Origin: Immersiella caudata
Taxonomy: Eukaryota; Ascomycota; Sordariomycetes; Sordariales; Lasiosphaeriaceae
NCBI GenBank assembly: GCA_030512335.1
Contig: JAULSU010000005.1
Location: 4,607,501 to 4,671,500, forward strand
DNA: 64,000 nt
Direction of reading: 5' to 3'
The notes under the pieces are model-generated. The model saw only the letters and a list, made by a program, of their open reading frames with translations. It had not been told where the DNA came from and ran no database searches. The translations under genes and the position numbers were made by a program. Below are positions 23,112 through 34,051 of the stretch, piece by piece (within the stretch, counting starts at the first letter, position 1; every line of letters begins with the position of its first letter).

Positions 23112-24357
23112 CTTGTCCACAGAAGATGAAGCTACAACGAAAGAAAAGGTTCCTGGTTTGATCAGGACGATTCAATCTTCTACAAATACATGGCAGCTAG
23201 CAACCCACTTGTCTTCTGCGCAACAATCCATCTTGCAGCTGATCTCGGCAGTCAAAGCTCGGAATCAAGACAATATTGACCTACTATCAATTCGCGTAAC
23301 CCATGACCCGTGTGGGGAAGGGAAAATCTCCGCGCGAATCTTTTCCAGCGAGTCCATTATTATGGCCTGGGATCTACCGTTCCGATTCTGCCGGCTGCCG
23401 AAGATGAAGGAATACGGGGGTTGGATCTTTACGCTATAGCCGGGCCAGTCACACAGGGGCATAATCGGTAGGAGTTGGCCTCAGATTTAGGGAACACGCG
23501 TCGCCACGGCCCCACTGCCATTAAATGTTCGATAAGGCAGCCTAGAAACAAACATCTTACTGACGTTGTTCACCCCACCCCCACTCGGCAACTTTTCATT
23601 TACTCGCCTCGGCATCTGGTGCTGCTAGATGACGGCTTAGGCCTTGAAGAAAAGCCAAGAATGTATACGGCAGCAGCACCGGACGTCAAATGCTGTCAAT
23701 CAAGCCTTATGTGGACTGCTGAGTTAGGGTTCAGACTCCAGAGGACAAATCAACCAACATCATGGGTCGAAATCCCAAGTCGTGGGATGAATGGTGATCA
23801 CATGCTAAAATCGTCGCCCCAAGCGACGGTTCGTTACAAGGTAGGTGTCTACTTAAACACCGCAAACCGCTCTTCTGTCGAGAGTGTCGCCAGCTAAGTC
23901 TCGACTCCTAAGGCAACAATTTCAGCTTTGCCCATCCACCTCTCGTTTGAGTGGTTTATATCTGTTCTCGAAGAGGACTGGATATATGTCTAAGAAGCTA
24001 GAAATCACAAACGCAAAAAATGGAGAATGTGGCGGCCGTATAACCACAGTTCGTACTCCACCAAGCTGAAAAACTAATCCACAAACGTTGGCTTTTTCGG
24101 TACTGGTAAACGGCAAACCTAGGACGTGGAGTAACCTTCCACCACGGATCCAGTCGATTCCAGTTCAAGTTGAAAGGTCCAAAGGTCACCTTATTGGCCA
24201 AGCTGAATATTCTATCACAGCGCATCGCCAGAAATAAGCAATGGCCGAGTTCTTCCTACATCACTTTCCGTGGGATCCCTGGAGTGGAGATCGGTCTTTC
24301 GATTGGCCACCTCCAATATATCACCAGATCACACCTATTGAGCCCAGTCCCGAAGCC
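23112..24357. other. Divergent intergenic region
   Basis: Upstream of the tyrosinase on one side and of a broken membrane-protein gene on the other. No supported gene. Confidence 0.45.
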
Positions 24358-25548
24358 ATGTCCAAGTTCCGAGCCCTCACGGTGCACTTCTCGCCGCCAG
24401 GGGAGTGCTCCGCTGATAACGCCTACCGCTTCGCAAGCAGAGGACTCTCGATGTACATTCAAGGCCCAACGGACACGCAACGCTGTTTCCCAGCGGCTAC
24501 GACCCCCAAGTGCGCGGGGGTGTCTTCTCGCCCGCGCAATGTCCCGTGGGCTACACGACAGCGTGCATCTCTCTGAACACGATCAGCCCCGACGTTGAAA
24601 CAATCGTCACATGTTGTCCGAGCTAGGTTTGCATATCTACCTTGCCCAATCTCTCGTGCTCCCCGGCTGACCAAGTTGACAGCTACCCGTCGACAATGTT
24701 TGCATGCAACACCCCCATGATGGGGCCCCTTGGCAGCGGACCCTTGGATGAACAAGCGTGTTCTCTCCAACCATGACTCTAACCTCGATCTCGGTATCAA
24801 CGAATGGAATTGTGGGCTCGCTTCCCCAGACGAGAGAAACAGAAGGGGGCGTGAATGCCTACAGCGTTCAAGTGCGGCACAGGTCCGGGGACTTTCAGAG
24901 CCAGACGGCAACGACTTTGACAGTGACACTCGGTGAATCGATGACGCTGACATTGCCTCTACCCACCGTTACGAAACTCTCCATGAAACGACAACGGCGA
25001 TAGGAACTCTTCCTATCCCCGATATGTCGGTATCTATCCCCGCTCGCGACATCGGCCTCCTCTCTCCCTCAGCCATCGCCGTAGCACTTTGTACTGCGGG
25101 GATCTTTCTCATCGCTATACTTGCAGGCTGTATATGCTACTTCCTTGGTCGTACCCATGGCTGGTCCGACGCCGGCGGAGAGCTCGAACATAGGATTACC
25201 CGGAACAAGAGGGAAGAACTGTCTTTACTGTGGAGGTGGAACGACCGTGATGACTACCAGTCTATTGGTACGGAGGGGGAAGGCCTTTCTAGGACAAATC
25301 CGCCGCGTTTTGGGACAAAACAGCGACGTTCTAACACAGGAGAACCATCGACTGATGGACACGTCACTGTATCGCCATCCGATGTTCAAATGATATACGG
25401 TGAGGATGGGATACGTGTTCGGGTGTACGTATTATCAAATCACATCTGGAAATTTATCACTAGAACCATTTTTGTTTCCTTTTTCTACGCATGGTTTTAT
25501 TCCTTTGAATTCGCCTCCAAGATCAACACATTCAAATGCAGCAGCTGA
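24358..25548 (+). pseudogene. Single-pass membrane protein with cysteine-rich ectodomain, frameshifted
   Basis: The start MSKFRALTVHFSPPGEC and the segments CFPSGYDP..., SPAQCPVGYTTAC and ETIVTCCPS are typical of a common fungal group: Cys-rich N-terminus, Ser/Thr linker, one membrane span, basic tail. The frame changes at about 24490 (one C short in CCC), a TAG follows CCPS at 24624-24626, and the frame changes again near 24757 (to VFSPTMTLTSISVSTNG...) and near 24970. The membrane span (SAIAVALCTAGIFLIAILAG) and a tail of about 120 residues are open from 25024 to the stop at 25548. One intron might remove part of this, but not all four breaks. Confidence 0.6.
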
Positions 25549-25663
25549 CAGGTTGATCCTGGAATCCACTCTCACCAATTCGGCTTTCTTGAAGGAGCCT
25601 ATTCTCCCCCGAACCCTCAGAAGTTGGAGCAGCGTCCCTCGGGGAAGCGAGTGCCACAGTTCA

Positions 25664-26323
25664 CTACGACCCGGTATTAGAACCAGTCTCCATAGCCTGC
25701 TGCTTCGCACGATACTCCTGAAACGCCCATGACTGCGGCAGCCGCGAAGCTCTCTGTCCCTGACCCATCCCGTTTCCAGGCCGCTGTAGGTCAAGATTCA
25801 GCGAACGAACAGTCTTCGGGCTACAAGGAGGCGACGAAGGCGAGAGAGGCCTTCTGCCTTCTTCCTCGATGAAAGGATTTCGGAAGATGACTCCAAGGGG
25901 GGAGTAGTACCAGGGGAAAGAGTCTGTCTCGGATGCCCGACGACGACGTTCTACGGGTCTGGGGATCGCCCGGGGGGGTTCGGGATATTTGAAAGTTATA
26001 CCGCGGTAGGTGTTTTCTCCACGAGGATTCAATGCGTTCCCGTTTGTTGGTCCAGCTCGGGGAATGTGGCCGTGACCCTCCCTTCTGAGGGATCCCGGGC
26101 TAGGACTTGAGGGGTTGGTAGAGATGCCAAATGCAGGCCTAGGCTGCGCGTTACGCGGAACAGTAAGAAACCCACTGGCCTGTTGACTTGAAACTACAGG
26201 CGCAGTCGTAGGCGCTCTCGAGAGGGCAAGGTTGTTGGGATTACGATTGTTCCGGGCCCGGGGTGATGTTGGCAGGCCTTGGCTGGAGGGGTTGGGACCT
26301 GGGGGTAGGCGGTTAGAACTCAT
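25664..26323 (-). CDS. Disordered hypothetical protein
   Basis: One exon, 219 residues, with ATG at 26323. The protein is Pro/Ser/Arg/Asn-rich (MSSNRLPPGPNPSSQGLP) and mostly low-complexity. More ordered patches are YRGITFKYPEPPRAIPRP and SFPWYYSPLGVIFRNPFI. No signal peptide, membrane segment or known domain. The length of open frame and the conserved-looking aromatic patch support a real gene. Function unknown. Confidence 0.55.
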   Translation of the reverse strand: MSSNRLPPGPNPSSQGLPTSPRARNNRNPNNLALSRAPTTAPVVSSQQASGFLTVPRNAQPRPAFGISTNPSSPSPGSLRREGHGHIPRAGPTNGNALNPRGENTYRGITFKYPEPPRAIPRPVERRRRASETDSFPWYYSPLGVIFRNPFIEEEGRRPLSPSSPPCSPKTVRSLNLDLQRPGNGMGQGQRASRLPQSWAFQEYRAKQQAMETGSNTGS

Positions 26324-27073
26324 GTTTGCGGGTGAGAAGGGAGTGTCTGGAACGGACTCGGGTCGGTTTTAGAACTACGCTTCGTTCTCTAGGTACCCTT
26401 TGTTTCCAGGAAACAGAGTCCACGCCTCCAACTCGCCGTAGTACATGATGTTCGCAGAGATAGTTGAAAGGCTGGCTACTATTTATGAGAAATCCAAGCC
26501 CCAGATCTCGTCATCGAGCAGCGACGCCGAGTTTAGCGAACTCAGGGGATTCCAAAACAGCCGCATTCAGCACAGGGTGCGGAGAAGAAACTGTTCAGAG
26601 TAGCTAAAACTAGCACTATCTGTTCCCTTTGTTGTTCTATTCAATGGGTTTCAGTACTTTGTCTAACTTAGAGCAGCAAGAAGCACTTTATTCTTTGTTC
26701 TCAACACCATGCGGTTCTGAAGTAGAAAAATCAGGCAGGACCCATCCTTTTACAAGCTCTCCATTCAATCCCAGTCCTAGGTTCGATTCACAGCTGTGGG
26801 AGATAGTTTTTTTTTTGACAATGTCTCCTTCGCATTGGGTTTCCTCAGGGGGCACTTACGTCAAATTTCCAGCACAAACTGCCGGTAGGTCACGCATGAT
26901 TGGGGATGTGAAGTCAATAAATCATGTGTGACCCACTATTTTAGCTTTTCTTTGCTTCGTTTTACGCTATGCATTCATTCAACTCCTGCCTGTCAAACTT
27001 CTCACTTTTGCTGCCTACATCACCCCCCTGAACAAGGTTCAGAACGAGTGCGCCACCCCAGCAACATTTCGCT
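26324..27073. other. Intergenic
   Basis: AT-richer stretch upstream of the disordered protein and downstream of the AA9 gene. No gene seen. Confidence 0.45.
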
Positions 27074-27922
27074 TCACCCAACCCACACCTCGGGTCCCGG
27101 AGCAGTGTAACTGGTTTGTGGTGGCGAGTTACGCCAAAGCAGCCCTAGATCATTAGCCTTGTATGCACCTGGGAATGCCACTAGGGGACCGGGCGTGCCA
27201 TTCCCTCCGCCAGTCACTTTGACCTGCCCGCAGCTGATGTAGAACTGTGCCCCTCCTGGATTCTGCGCGAGGTGAAGAGCGATGCTCTCCACCCGGACGA
27301 GATAGTTGCCGCTCGGGATATTAGTCGGGACTTTGAAGCTAACCTGTGTCTTTTCTGCGCAGACGTCAGCTTCTGTTTTAGTACACCTATCACGAACAAC
27401 GCCCCTCGGCGGTGTGTTCAAGACTTACGATAAGCCGGCCAAGTCACCGCATTCCCAGCCAAAGCCCCCCCACTCTGCGTCGCACTCAAGCTCCCCGCCT
27501 TGAACCAGACATTCCCGGTAGCCTCCCACATATTGATATCCTTATCATCCGGCACCCTCGCCATATAAAACTGACACGGCCCAAAATGCATCACGCTTGC
27601 CGACGCCACAAAACCAAGGATATCCCCCGCTGCGACGGTGACGGTGGCTTTTCCTGGGCTCCCACCAAAGCAGCGAATGTCTGCGCTGTTCACGTCCGAG
27701 ACGCCGCCGTTGTCACGGGAGTTGGTGACTTTGGTTTTGCGGACTGCGAGCCAGTCTGCTGATTCGGGCTTTCCGTTGACGATCATCCGGGGAAATTTGT
27801 CTTTGTCTTGAGTCAGCGTGCCGGGGGAACGGGTCATGAGGGATTGAAGGGATGGGTAACTTGCAGTGGGCTTCCGTGACGGCTACTGCCGCTAGCAGTA
27901 GCGCAGCTGGTGAGAACTTCAT
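27074..27922 (-). CDS. AA9 lytic polysaccharide monooxygenase
   Basis: Exons 27865-27922, 27429-27806 and 27074-27354 give 238 residues. The signal peptide is MKFSPAALLLAAVAVTEA. Cleavage leaves His1, whose amino group and side chain bind the active-site copper in this family. Other landmarks are VNSADIRC, the second histidine in VMHFGPCQFYMA (HFGP replaces the usual HPGP), and GAQFYISC with the axial tyrosine. Intron 1 (27807-27864) starts with GCAAGT, a textbook GC donor. Using it gives His-Tyr-Lys after the signal; the nearest GT donor breaks the frame. AA9 enzymes cleave cellulose or related beta-glucans by oxidation. There is no carbohydrate-binding module. Confidence 0.92.
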
Positions 27923-29825
27923 CTTTCGGATGTCGCACGTTGGAGTAAAGCGCGGGATGTTCTCGAATGTCGAACGTCCGCCCGGTCAGCAGTCTGAGGT
28001 CTAAGGTCAAAGGACCGAGGAACCGCTGTTAGGATAGATAAATCCCCGAGGTTTCGACATGCATTTGAGTGACGGCATATCAGCAGACCGTATAAGTGCC
28101 GTGCTGTCAGGTCAAGACGGGCACCTCACTGGACTGGACAGTAATGGACTTTCGAGGGAGGAGGGACGCGCTGCAAAACCAATGGCCTGTTCAATATTGC
28201 CAAGACTCGGTCTCTTGGGTTGGTGAATATTATTGGGTCGGGACTATGGCTAAATCGCCGATCCCAGAAACCCGTTGACAGGAGCCGACCCGCTTGTCCG
28301 GGGACGACAGACTCTCTGGCTGGAACTCTGTATGGATGGACGCCAGTTGCCTCGGATTTCGGGATACTCGGTCGAGTTGTCACGTCGATTCATAATCTCC
28401 CAGAAGACACATAATAACACCTTTTCTACTAGCCCCAAACTCAGCAAGTTCATCTTATACTCTTTACCATTCACCTAACTACGAAATACCCCCCCAATAG
28501 GACGACGGTTTCGTGACTTTGAACTGCGTCGGCGACGCTGAACGGGAGCTGCAGTTAAAGGGCTATGCTGGGCCAGGACTGTCAGCCGGCGTTGGGCCCT
28601 GAGAAGGTTTGTCGCTGGTTCTACCACTTGGCTGCCCTTCCAGAACAGCGCTATTGCCTACCTCGGCCCACCACCCCCGTTCTTTGTGGTCGTCGCAAGT
28701 GGCAGCAACGCAGTCATGGGCGTATCTGACAGCTTTTGCGGGTGGCAAACTCTCTACACCGGTCCTTCTAAATCTTCTTCTATCTAAGCGAGAGGTGGAT
28801 GTGAAAATGGCCTGTTAGTGTAAAACACGTGAGGTTTGCGTTGGTTTGTCCAAATGCGTGTGATGGGTGTTGCAGACAGTTTGGTGTGTTCGACGCGCAC
28901 TCGAGCACCAGATTCGGGGGTACCTCTCTGAGCAGCGCCCGCGGTGGCAGACGGCACTGGAGTCATGTAACAATCCTGATGTGCAACCAGACCACTGACC
29001 TTAATTCGCAGGATGTAGAGATTTTCTCTTGGCAGGGCGGCCTCCTCGTACTTTATTAGCACCTATTAACAGTACCGCTTGTCGACTACCAGCATTATGA
29101 GGGGCGTGCAGGTGCTGTGCCTCAGCCACTGCTTGCCCCTCTGCGGACCACGGACTTGGGCCATTCGGCGTTGAATGCCCGAACCAGGTGCGGGAGGGAC
29201 GGACCGTCCCCGGACCAATGAAGGCCAGCGATTCATGTTGGCCACCGCAGCGTCGTCTGAGACCTCACCGAGTCCCTCAAATCAGAGCGTTTCCACAGGA
29301 ACATTGAAACGACGCAGGTGTGGTCGCATGTCCAGGGGCACCTGGCCGTTATGCAACTGGGAAAAATCACGCAACATGGTTATTTTTCTCCAAGACGCTT
29401 CTTAATTCCGAATACGCCTTTTCCGTGTGTGTTTGAGGAAGTTATTCCATCCAAAGGTGTGGGCACTTTCGTGTGGGCATTATAGTTGCAAGGGGTTGAC
29501 CCCTAAGGAGATCATCCGCCCAGCTTTCTAGTTTCACGCCACATTGGCTGTTCCCGGTACGGATTTACACCACCAGATGTTTCGATTAACGATGTGTATA
29601 TCCGCACAAGCAGTGAATTCCCTGAGTTGGACCTGCCATACCCAAGATGCAAGATGACAAAACAAACTAAAGTCGCCCCCTTACCACCGCAAGGTTCCGG
29701 GTAAGTGACAGCGTGAAGACTAATCAACCCAGGGTCTTTGACAGATTGATATCTCACACATCAAATCACAAATGCCACCCCTGTTCCAAACCCCGCGCTA
29801 AATGTAGCATCCAGGCTAACCCCTT
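27923..29825. other. Intergenic, about 1.9 kb
   Basis: Begins with the AA9 upstream region. Several short open frames on both strands lack domains and plausible splice extensions. No RNA gene recognised. Confidence 0.45.
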
Positions 29826-30307
29826 TTATTTCCCTTGTCTTGTGCCCCGCCCAGCTAGTTCACCCGGCACATGTACCCTATCCTGCTGAAACTGATCCCT
29901 TCCATTCTTACTGCGTTCAAGCTTGGCATTGGGCGTAGTGAGTTCACTGAGACGGCGCAGGCGTTCGACAGTACCCGCACGCTCTTCCCGGGATGACCCA
30001 GACCTCTTGGCCGTTGGCGGCGCAAGTCTGGCATCGCACGCCTGGCAGCTGGGTTTTGTTAGCAATCGCAATTTGGCCGTCTGGCGTGGGGGTTTCGGGA
30101 TGTGGGAAGATAGCAGGTAGCCTGACAGGACAGGGGTGAGACTGTAGGGGTGAGGGTTGAAGTACATACCATGTGATTTCGAATTCCCTCACGCTCGCTG
30201 CTTGCCAGCAAGTCCCGCGAGCCAGGCACACGCGGTCCAGTTAGGATCGATGGTTGCGGTTTAGCGAGGAAGAGTGAATCGAGTTGGAACCGAGTCGAAG
30301 ATTGCAT
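29826..30307 (-). CDS. Small hypothetical protein (tentative)
   Basis: Exons 30170-30307 and 29826-30080, joined by an 89-nt intron (GTATGT...CCAG, phase 0), would encode 130 residues. The start is MQSSTRFQLDSLFLAKPQPS. The second exon has CQACDARLAPP, a basic segment and a short heptad-like run (VERLRRLSELTTPNAKL), then a charged tail. No known domain and no signal peptide. Support is only that the splice signals and frame close. The alternative frame of exon 2, with CQTCAANG and CGYC, also stays open. Confidence 0.35.
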
Positions 30308-31858
30308 AGTGATAATGGGGGAGATGGGCTGTAGGGATAAACAGATATCTTGAAATATCACAGCCGTGGAAGGTGCTGAGAGGTTGGGAGGCTGTGACGC
30401 TCTTGGGCAGGCAAGTAAGTGATGCGATGATGTCGATCAACACAAACTTACAGCAGCATCGTCGTGGATCCAGACTGGTATTTATACTCGCAGTTTCATC
30501 ATTCTCCACCTCGGTGGCCGTCTACGGAGCGCGTCAATCCCCAAAGTGTCAAAATAATGCCGGTGCGGCTGCTCTGCAACCACAACCCGGCAGCTCGGGC
30601 GGTCTGGGCCGAATGGAGAAAAGGGCGGGGCCCGCGGCGGCAAGGGTGGGAATTTTGAGAAAAAAGCTACTCGCTGTGTGGACGTTAGCCGCAGGTCGCG
30701 TCTGTCAGAGGGGAAAAAGAAGGCCATTCGTCATGTTTCTCGCGTGTGTAGGTGTCTTGCGCGTGCTTCTGCAGCGGTAGGGGGCATGGATAAGCCCACC
30801 TCTCAGAGCGCCTGCCAACGGCACGTCTGTGCGATCGGCACAAGGGATAGATAAGGTATGGCGTGTGTCTGGGATATGAAATCGGCAGTGGCAAGTGCAC
30901 AAACGACGTGTGGATTTTCGAATTTATTGCCTCATCGTGGGCTGGGGTTGTCGTTCGAGCAGCCGCGGCGGCTGGCACCGGTGAAGAAGTTGCAGAAAGC
31001 CCAGCAAAAAAGGTTCTGACCGGTGGGGGGCCCGCAAACGGCCTGCGGGCATTTACTGCAAGTATATACCTTAGCATGCAGAAAAACTGCAAGTCTGCTT
31101 GCTGGGTGCTACATGTGGGCATGCTACCGAGATGCTCGATGCTGCCCCGGAGTGGGACCGGGACTCTGTGAATAGGTACTTGCACGGCCAAAAGTGCCGG
31201 TCACTGGCTGCTGCCCTGAAACGCGACTTGCCCTGCGGCCTGAGGTGTTCTTGCAGCCGACCACTTGCTTCTGACCATTGGCGACAATTGGTGGACCTTG
31301 GCGAGGCCGAGGTGCATGGCAGGATCTCCCAGTGGTCCTCCGGAGGAGCCGTCGCATGTGCCAAGGCCGTCCCGGAGGCCCAAGCTGCCGCTGGTCTCTC
31401 CCACTAGCAGCACTCTCACAGGAGGCTACCTCGAAAAAAAACTGAGAATATTTCGGCAATGATGCGTCGGCCCGGTCTTTGGTGGCTGGCCTTGGCTGCG
31501 AGTGGCTAGGGACGATCACTACTACAACCGATTGCTGCGGCCATGGTTCGATGTTATCATGTATGGCACAAATGTTATAGCAGAAGGGGTTCTTTTGCCT
31601 TGTCTGGTAATCCGGCTGTCTCTGCGTCCAAGTTGCCTTTTTGGCTTATAAATCGTTATCTCTCCACTTTTACTCTGATCTTTGGTACTCTCATCGTGCG
31701 ATCCGATAGCGCAGCAGGGGCTAGATCGGTGCATGTCGTATGTTATTCATCCCACTGCAATGCTCTGCTGGAGTTGATGTCATGCCCCATCCTGCCGCGT
31801 CCTTGCTTCCTCCCGGCAACAAGTCTCGCTACCTCCAGTCTCCACCCCTTCCTCTGTG
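30308..31858. other. Intergenic, about 1.5 kb
   Basis: No supported gene. Contains the 3' side of the P450 at 31859-33376 and the upstream side of the tentative small gene. Confidence 0.45.
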
Positions 31859-33376
31859 TTACCCCTGAGCCAGACTCTCAACGAGCGTAATGTTGCAGCG
31901 GTTGGCCTTGGGATAGGTGAAAAATTTCATGCGTTGCACCATCATGTCTTCCGTCATGTCCTTGCTGATCTTGATGCCCTTGCACTCGCGGAAGAACAGC
32001 GCCGTGGCCAGCCGCAACTCCATTTTGGCGAGGTGGATGCCGATGCAGCTGCGCGTACCGATGCCGAACGGCTGGGCCACCCTCCGCTGCTTATCGGTAG
32101 CGTGCTCAAACCGAGTCTCATCGAATGCTTCGGCATCTGGAAATAGCTTGTCGTCCCGCACCATGGTCCATTGCTGGGTCGATATGATGGTACTTGCCGG
32201 GATGAAGTGTCCGTGGAACGTCACACCTGACCCCGGCACCTCGCGGATGATGTTACCTGACCCCGGGTTGTACAGCCGCAGCACCTCGTCGAGCACGTTG
32301 TTGAGCAGCGGCAGCTTCTCCACATCCTTGTCGGTGAAATCCAGAGGAAGCGTTGCCACCTCGGCCTCCATCCGCCGCTGCAGGTCCAGCCTGCGGAGCA
32401 CGGCCCAGACCATATAAGTCAAGGCCATGCCTGTGGTGTCCGACCCGGCCAAAAGAAACCCCGCCGCCTCGGAGCGAACCGCATCGTCCGTCAACGTCGC
32501 CTTCTCATCTCCTTCTCGTGCTTTGTCGGCCTCAGCAAGCATGTTGCTGAACAGATTCGGTCTTCCCCCTCCCACTTCCCGCAGATTCTTCACCGCCACA
32601 GCTCCTCGCTCCGTGATGACATCGTTCGCGTACACAATCTTCCCTAGCCCCTTCCACACCTTTCCAGCTCCCCGTAGCAAAAACTGAGGGAACAGACTAT
32701 CTAGCAAGATATTCACCCCCGCGCTATCCAACGCCTCAAAGTATTCATCCCTCCCGTTCCCCTCCCCCTTTCCACCCTCCTCAGCACTCTCATTATCTCC
32801 CCTCGCATCCTCCAACAAATCAAAACTCTCCCCAAACGACAAAAACGCAACCACATCCCCCGCCATCAGTCTCCACCACTTCAACACATCCGCCGTCCCC
32901 TTCTCCGCCTCCTCACGAATCCTGGTCACCGCCAACTCGGCCTTCTCTCTTACTTTGTACTCCCAATTCTCCCTCAACAAACCCACCCCCAGCGCCCTCG
33001 CAAACAACTTCCTCCTCTCTCTATGCTTCTGCACGTCCCGGATACCAAATAGCATCTGCTCCGGTCCGAGCTTAATACTCTCGTGAAAGGCTGTCTTGCG
33101 AAAACCCGCACCGATGCGGTGGATTTCTTCCCATGCGGCGGGGTCGTTTAGGGCTACTCGGGTGGGGGAAAGGCGCACGACGGGTCCGTAGCGGAGGGAG
33201 AGGGAGTGTGTCCAGTGGGTTACTGTGCCGGTGAGGCGGTGGTATTCGAGAGGGAGGGAGGTGTATTTGGTGTACCATGGTCCGGGGAGGTGGGAGAGGG
33301 GACCGCGGTAGAGGTTGAGGAGGCGGTGAAGGAGGAGGGCGCCGAGGGCGGAGAGGGTGAAGGTGAGGGTTTGCAT
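31859..33376 (-). CDS. Cytochrome P450, intronless
   Basis: One exon, 505 residues, from the ATG at 33376. The N-terminal membrane anchor is LTFTLSALGALLLHRLLNLY, then the proline hinge LSHLPGPWYTKYTS. The I-helix oxygen motif is AGSDTT, the K-helix ExxR is in DEVLRLYNP, and the haem-cysteine loop is FGIGTRSCIG. It resembles fungal microsomal P450s that oxidise small lipophilic or aromatic compounds (CYP52/CYP65-like in general layout, not assignable by eye). A low-complexity acidic insert (DNESAEEGGKGEGNG) lies after the SFGESFDLLED region. Lack of introns is unusual among its neighbours. It is 9 kb from the aromatic cluster, so a joint role is not implied. Confidence 0.92.
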   Translation of the reverse strand: MQTLTFTLSALGALLLHRLLNLYRGPLSHLPGPWYTKYTSLPLEYHRLTGTVTHWTHSLSLRYGPVVRLSPTRVALNDPAAWEEIHRIGAGFRKTAFHESIKLGPEQMLFGIRDVQKHRERRKLFARALGVGLLRENWEYKVREKAELAVTRIREEAEKGTADVLKWWRLMAGDVVAFLSFGESFDLLEDARGDNESAEEGGKGEGNGRDEYFEALDSAGVNILLDSLFPQFLLRGAGKVWKGLGKIVYANDVITERGAVAVKNLREVGGGRPNLFSNMLAEADKAREGDEKATLTDDAVRSEAAGFLLAGSDTTGMALTYMVWAVLRRLDLQRRMEAEVATLPLDFTDKDVEKLPLLNNVLDEVLRLYNPGSGNIIREVPGSGVTFHGHFIPASTIISTQQWTMVRDDKLFPDAEAFDETRFEHATDKQRRVAQPFGIGTRSCIGIHLAKMELRLATALFFRECKGIKISKDMTEDMMVQRMKFFTYPKANRCNITLVESLAQG

Positions 33377-34051
33377 GGCGGTTTCTTTTTGTCCGTGCTT
33401 TGCCAAGTGTGGTTCTGGATTTCGTTCTCGATTCCGTCTGCCCGATTTCCCTGTTCCTTCACGCTGCCGGATCTGCGTTGGGCAAGATTTGGTGGCTGAA
33501 GATTTGGTGGCTGTCCCGGGGATCGGGTTGCTGCCCTGGAATGTGTCGGCAGTCGGATTGCCAAAATTGTGAGGAAGCAGAGAACGTGCACGCACGTCGG
33601 TTGTGGGAACGAAAGAGTTTTAGTGCTGCTGATGCTGACACTTGCGACCCGGGACGCCGGTCCACACGCAGCGAACCAGATTCCAAATTCAAGCAAAGCA
33701 AGGGTTGATCACCAGTTGAGCACGGCGCGGCATCGATGATTGGATAATCGTATTGGCTCGTGTCAGATTCAGACCAGGGTCAAACGAAGAGCTCTTGGCT
33801 CCAGCGTTTGCTGCCCTCAAATCATTCTAGTGGAATTTGGGATCAACCTGAAGGATCAATCCTAGTACTCTGTACCAAGATACCACAGCATTACTAATTA
33901 CGACTGATAGAGTTTTCCGGTTGATTCGAGGATCAACTCACCAGCCAAGACCTCACCGTCTCCCTGTCAGGATCTGACTAAGACCACCACCGGGGACCCT
34001 CCTCTTCTCGACAAGGGCGCCGCGCCGCGCCGCAATGACAATCTCGGTCCC
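33377..34051. other. Intergenic
   Basis: P450 promoter and ankyrin-gene 3' region. No other feature was recognised. Confidence 0.45.
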
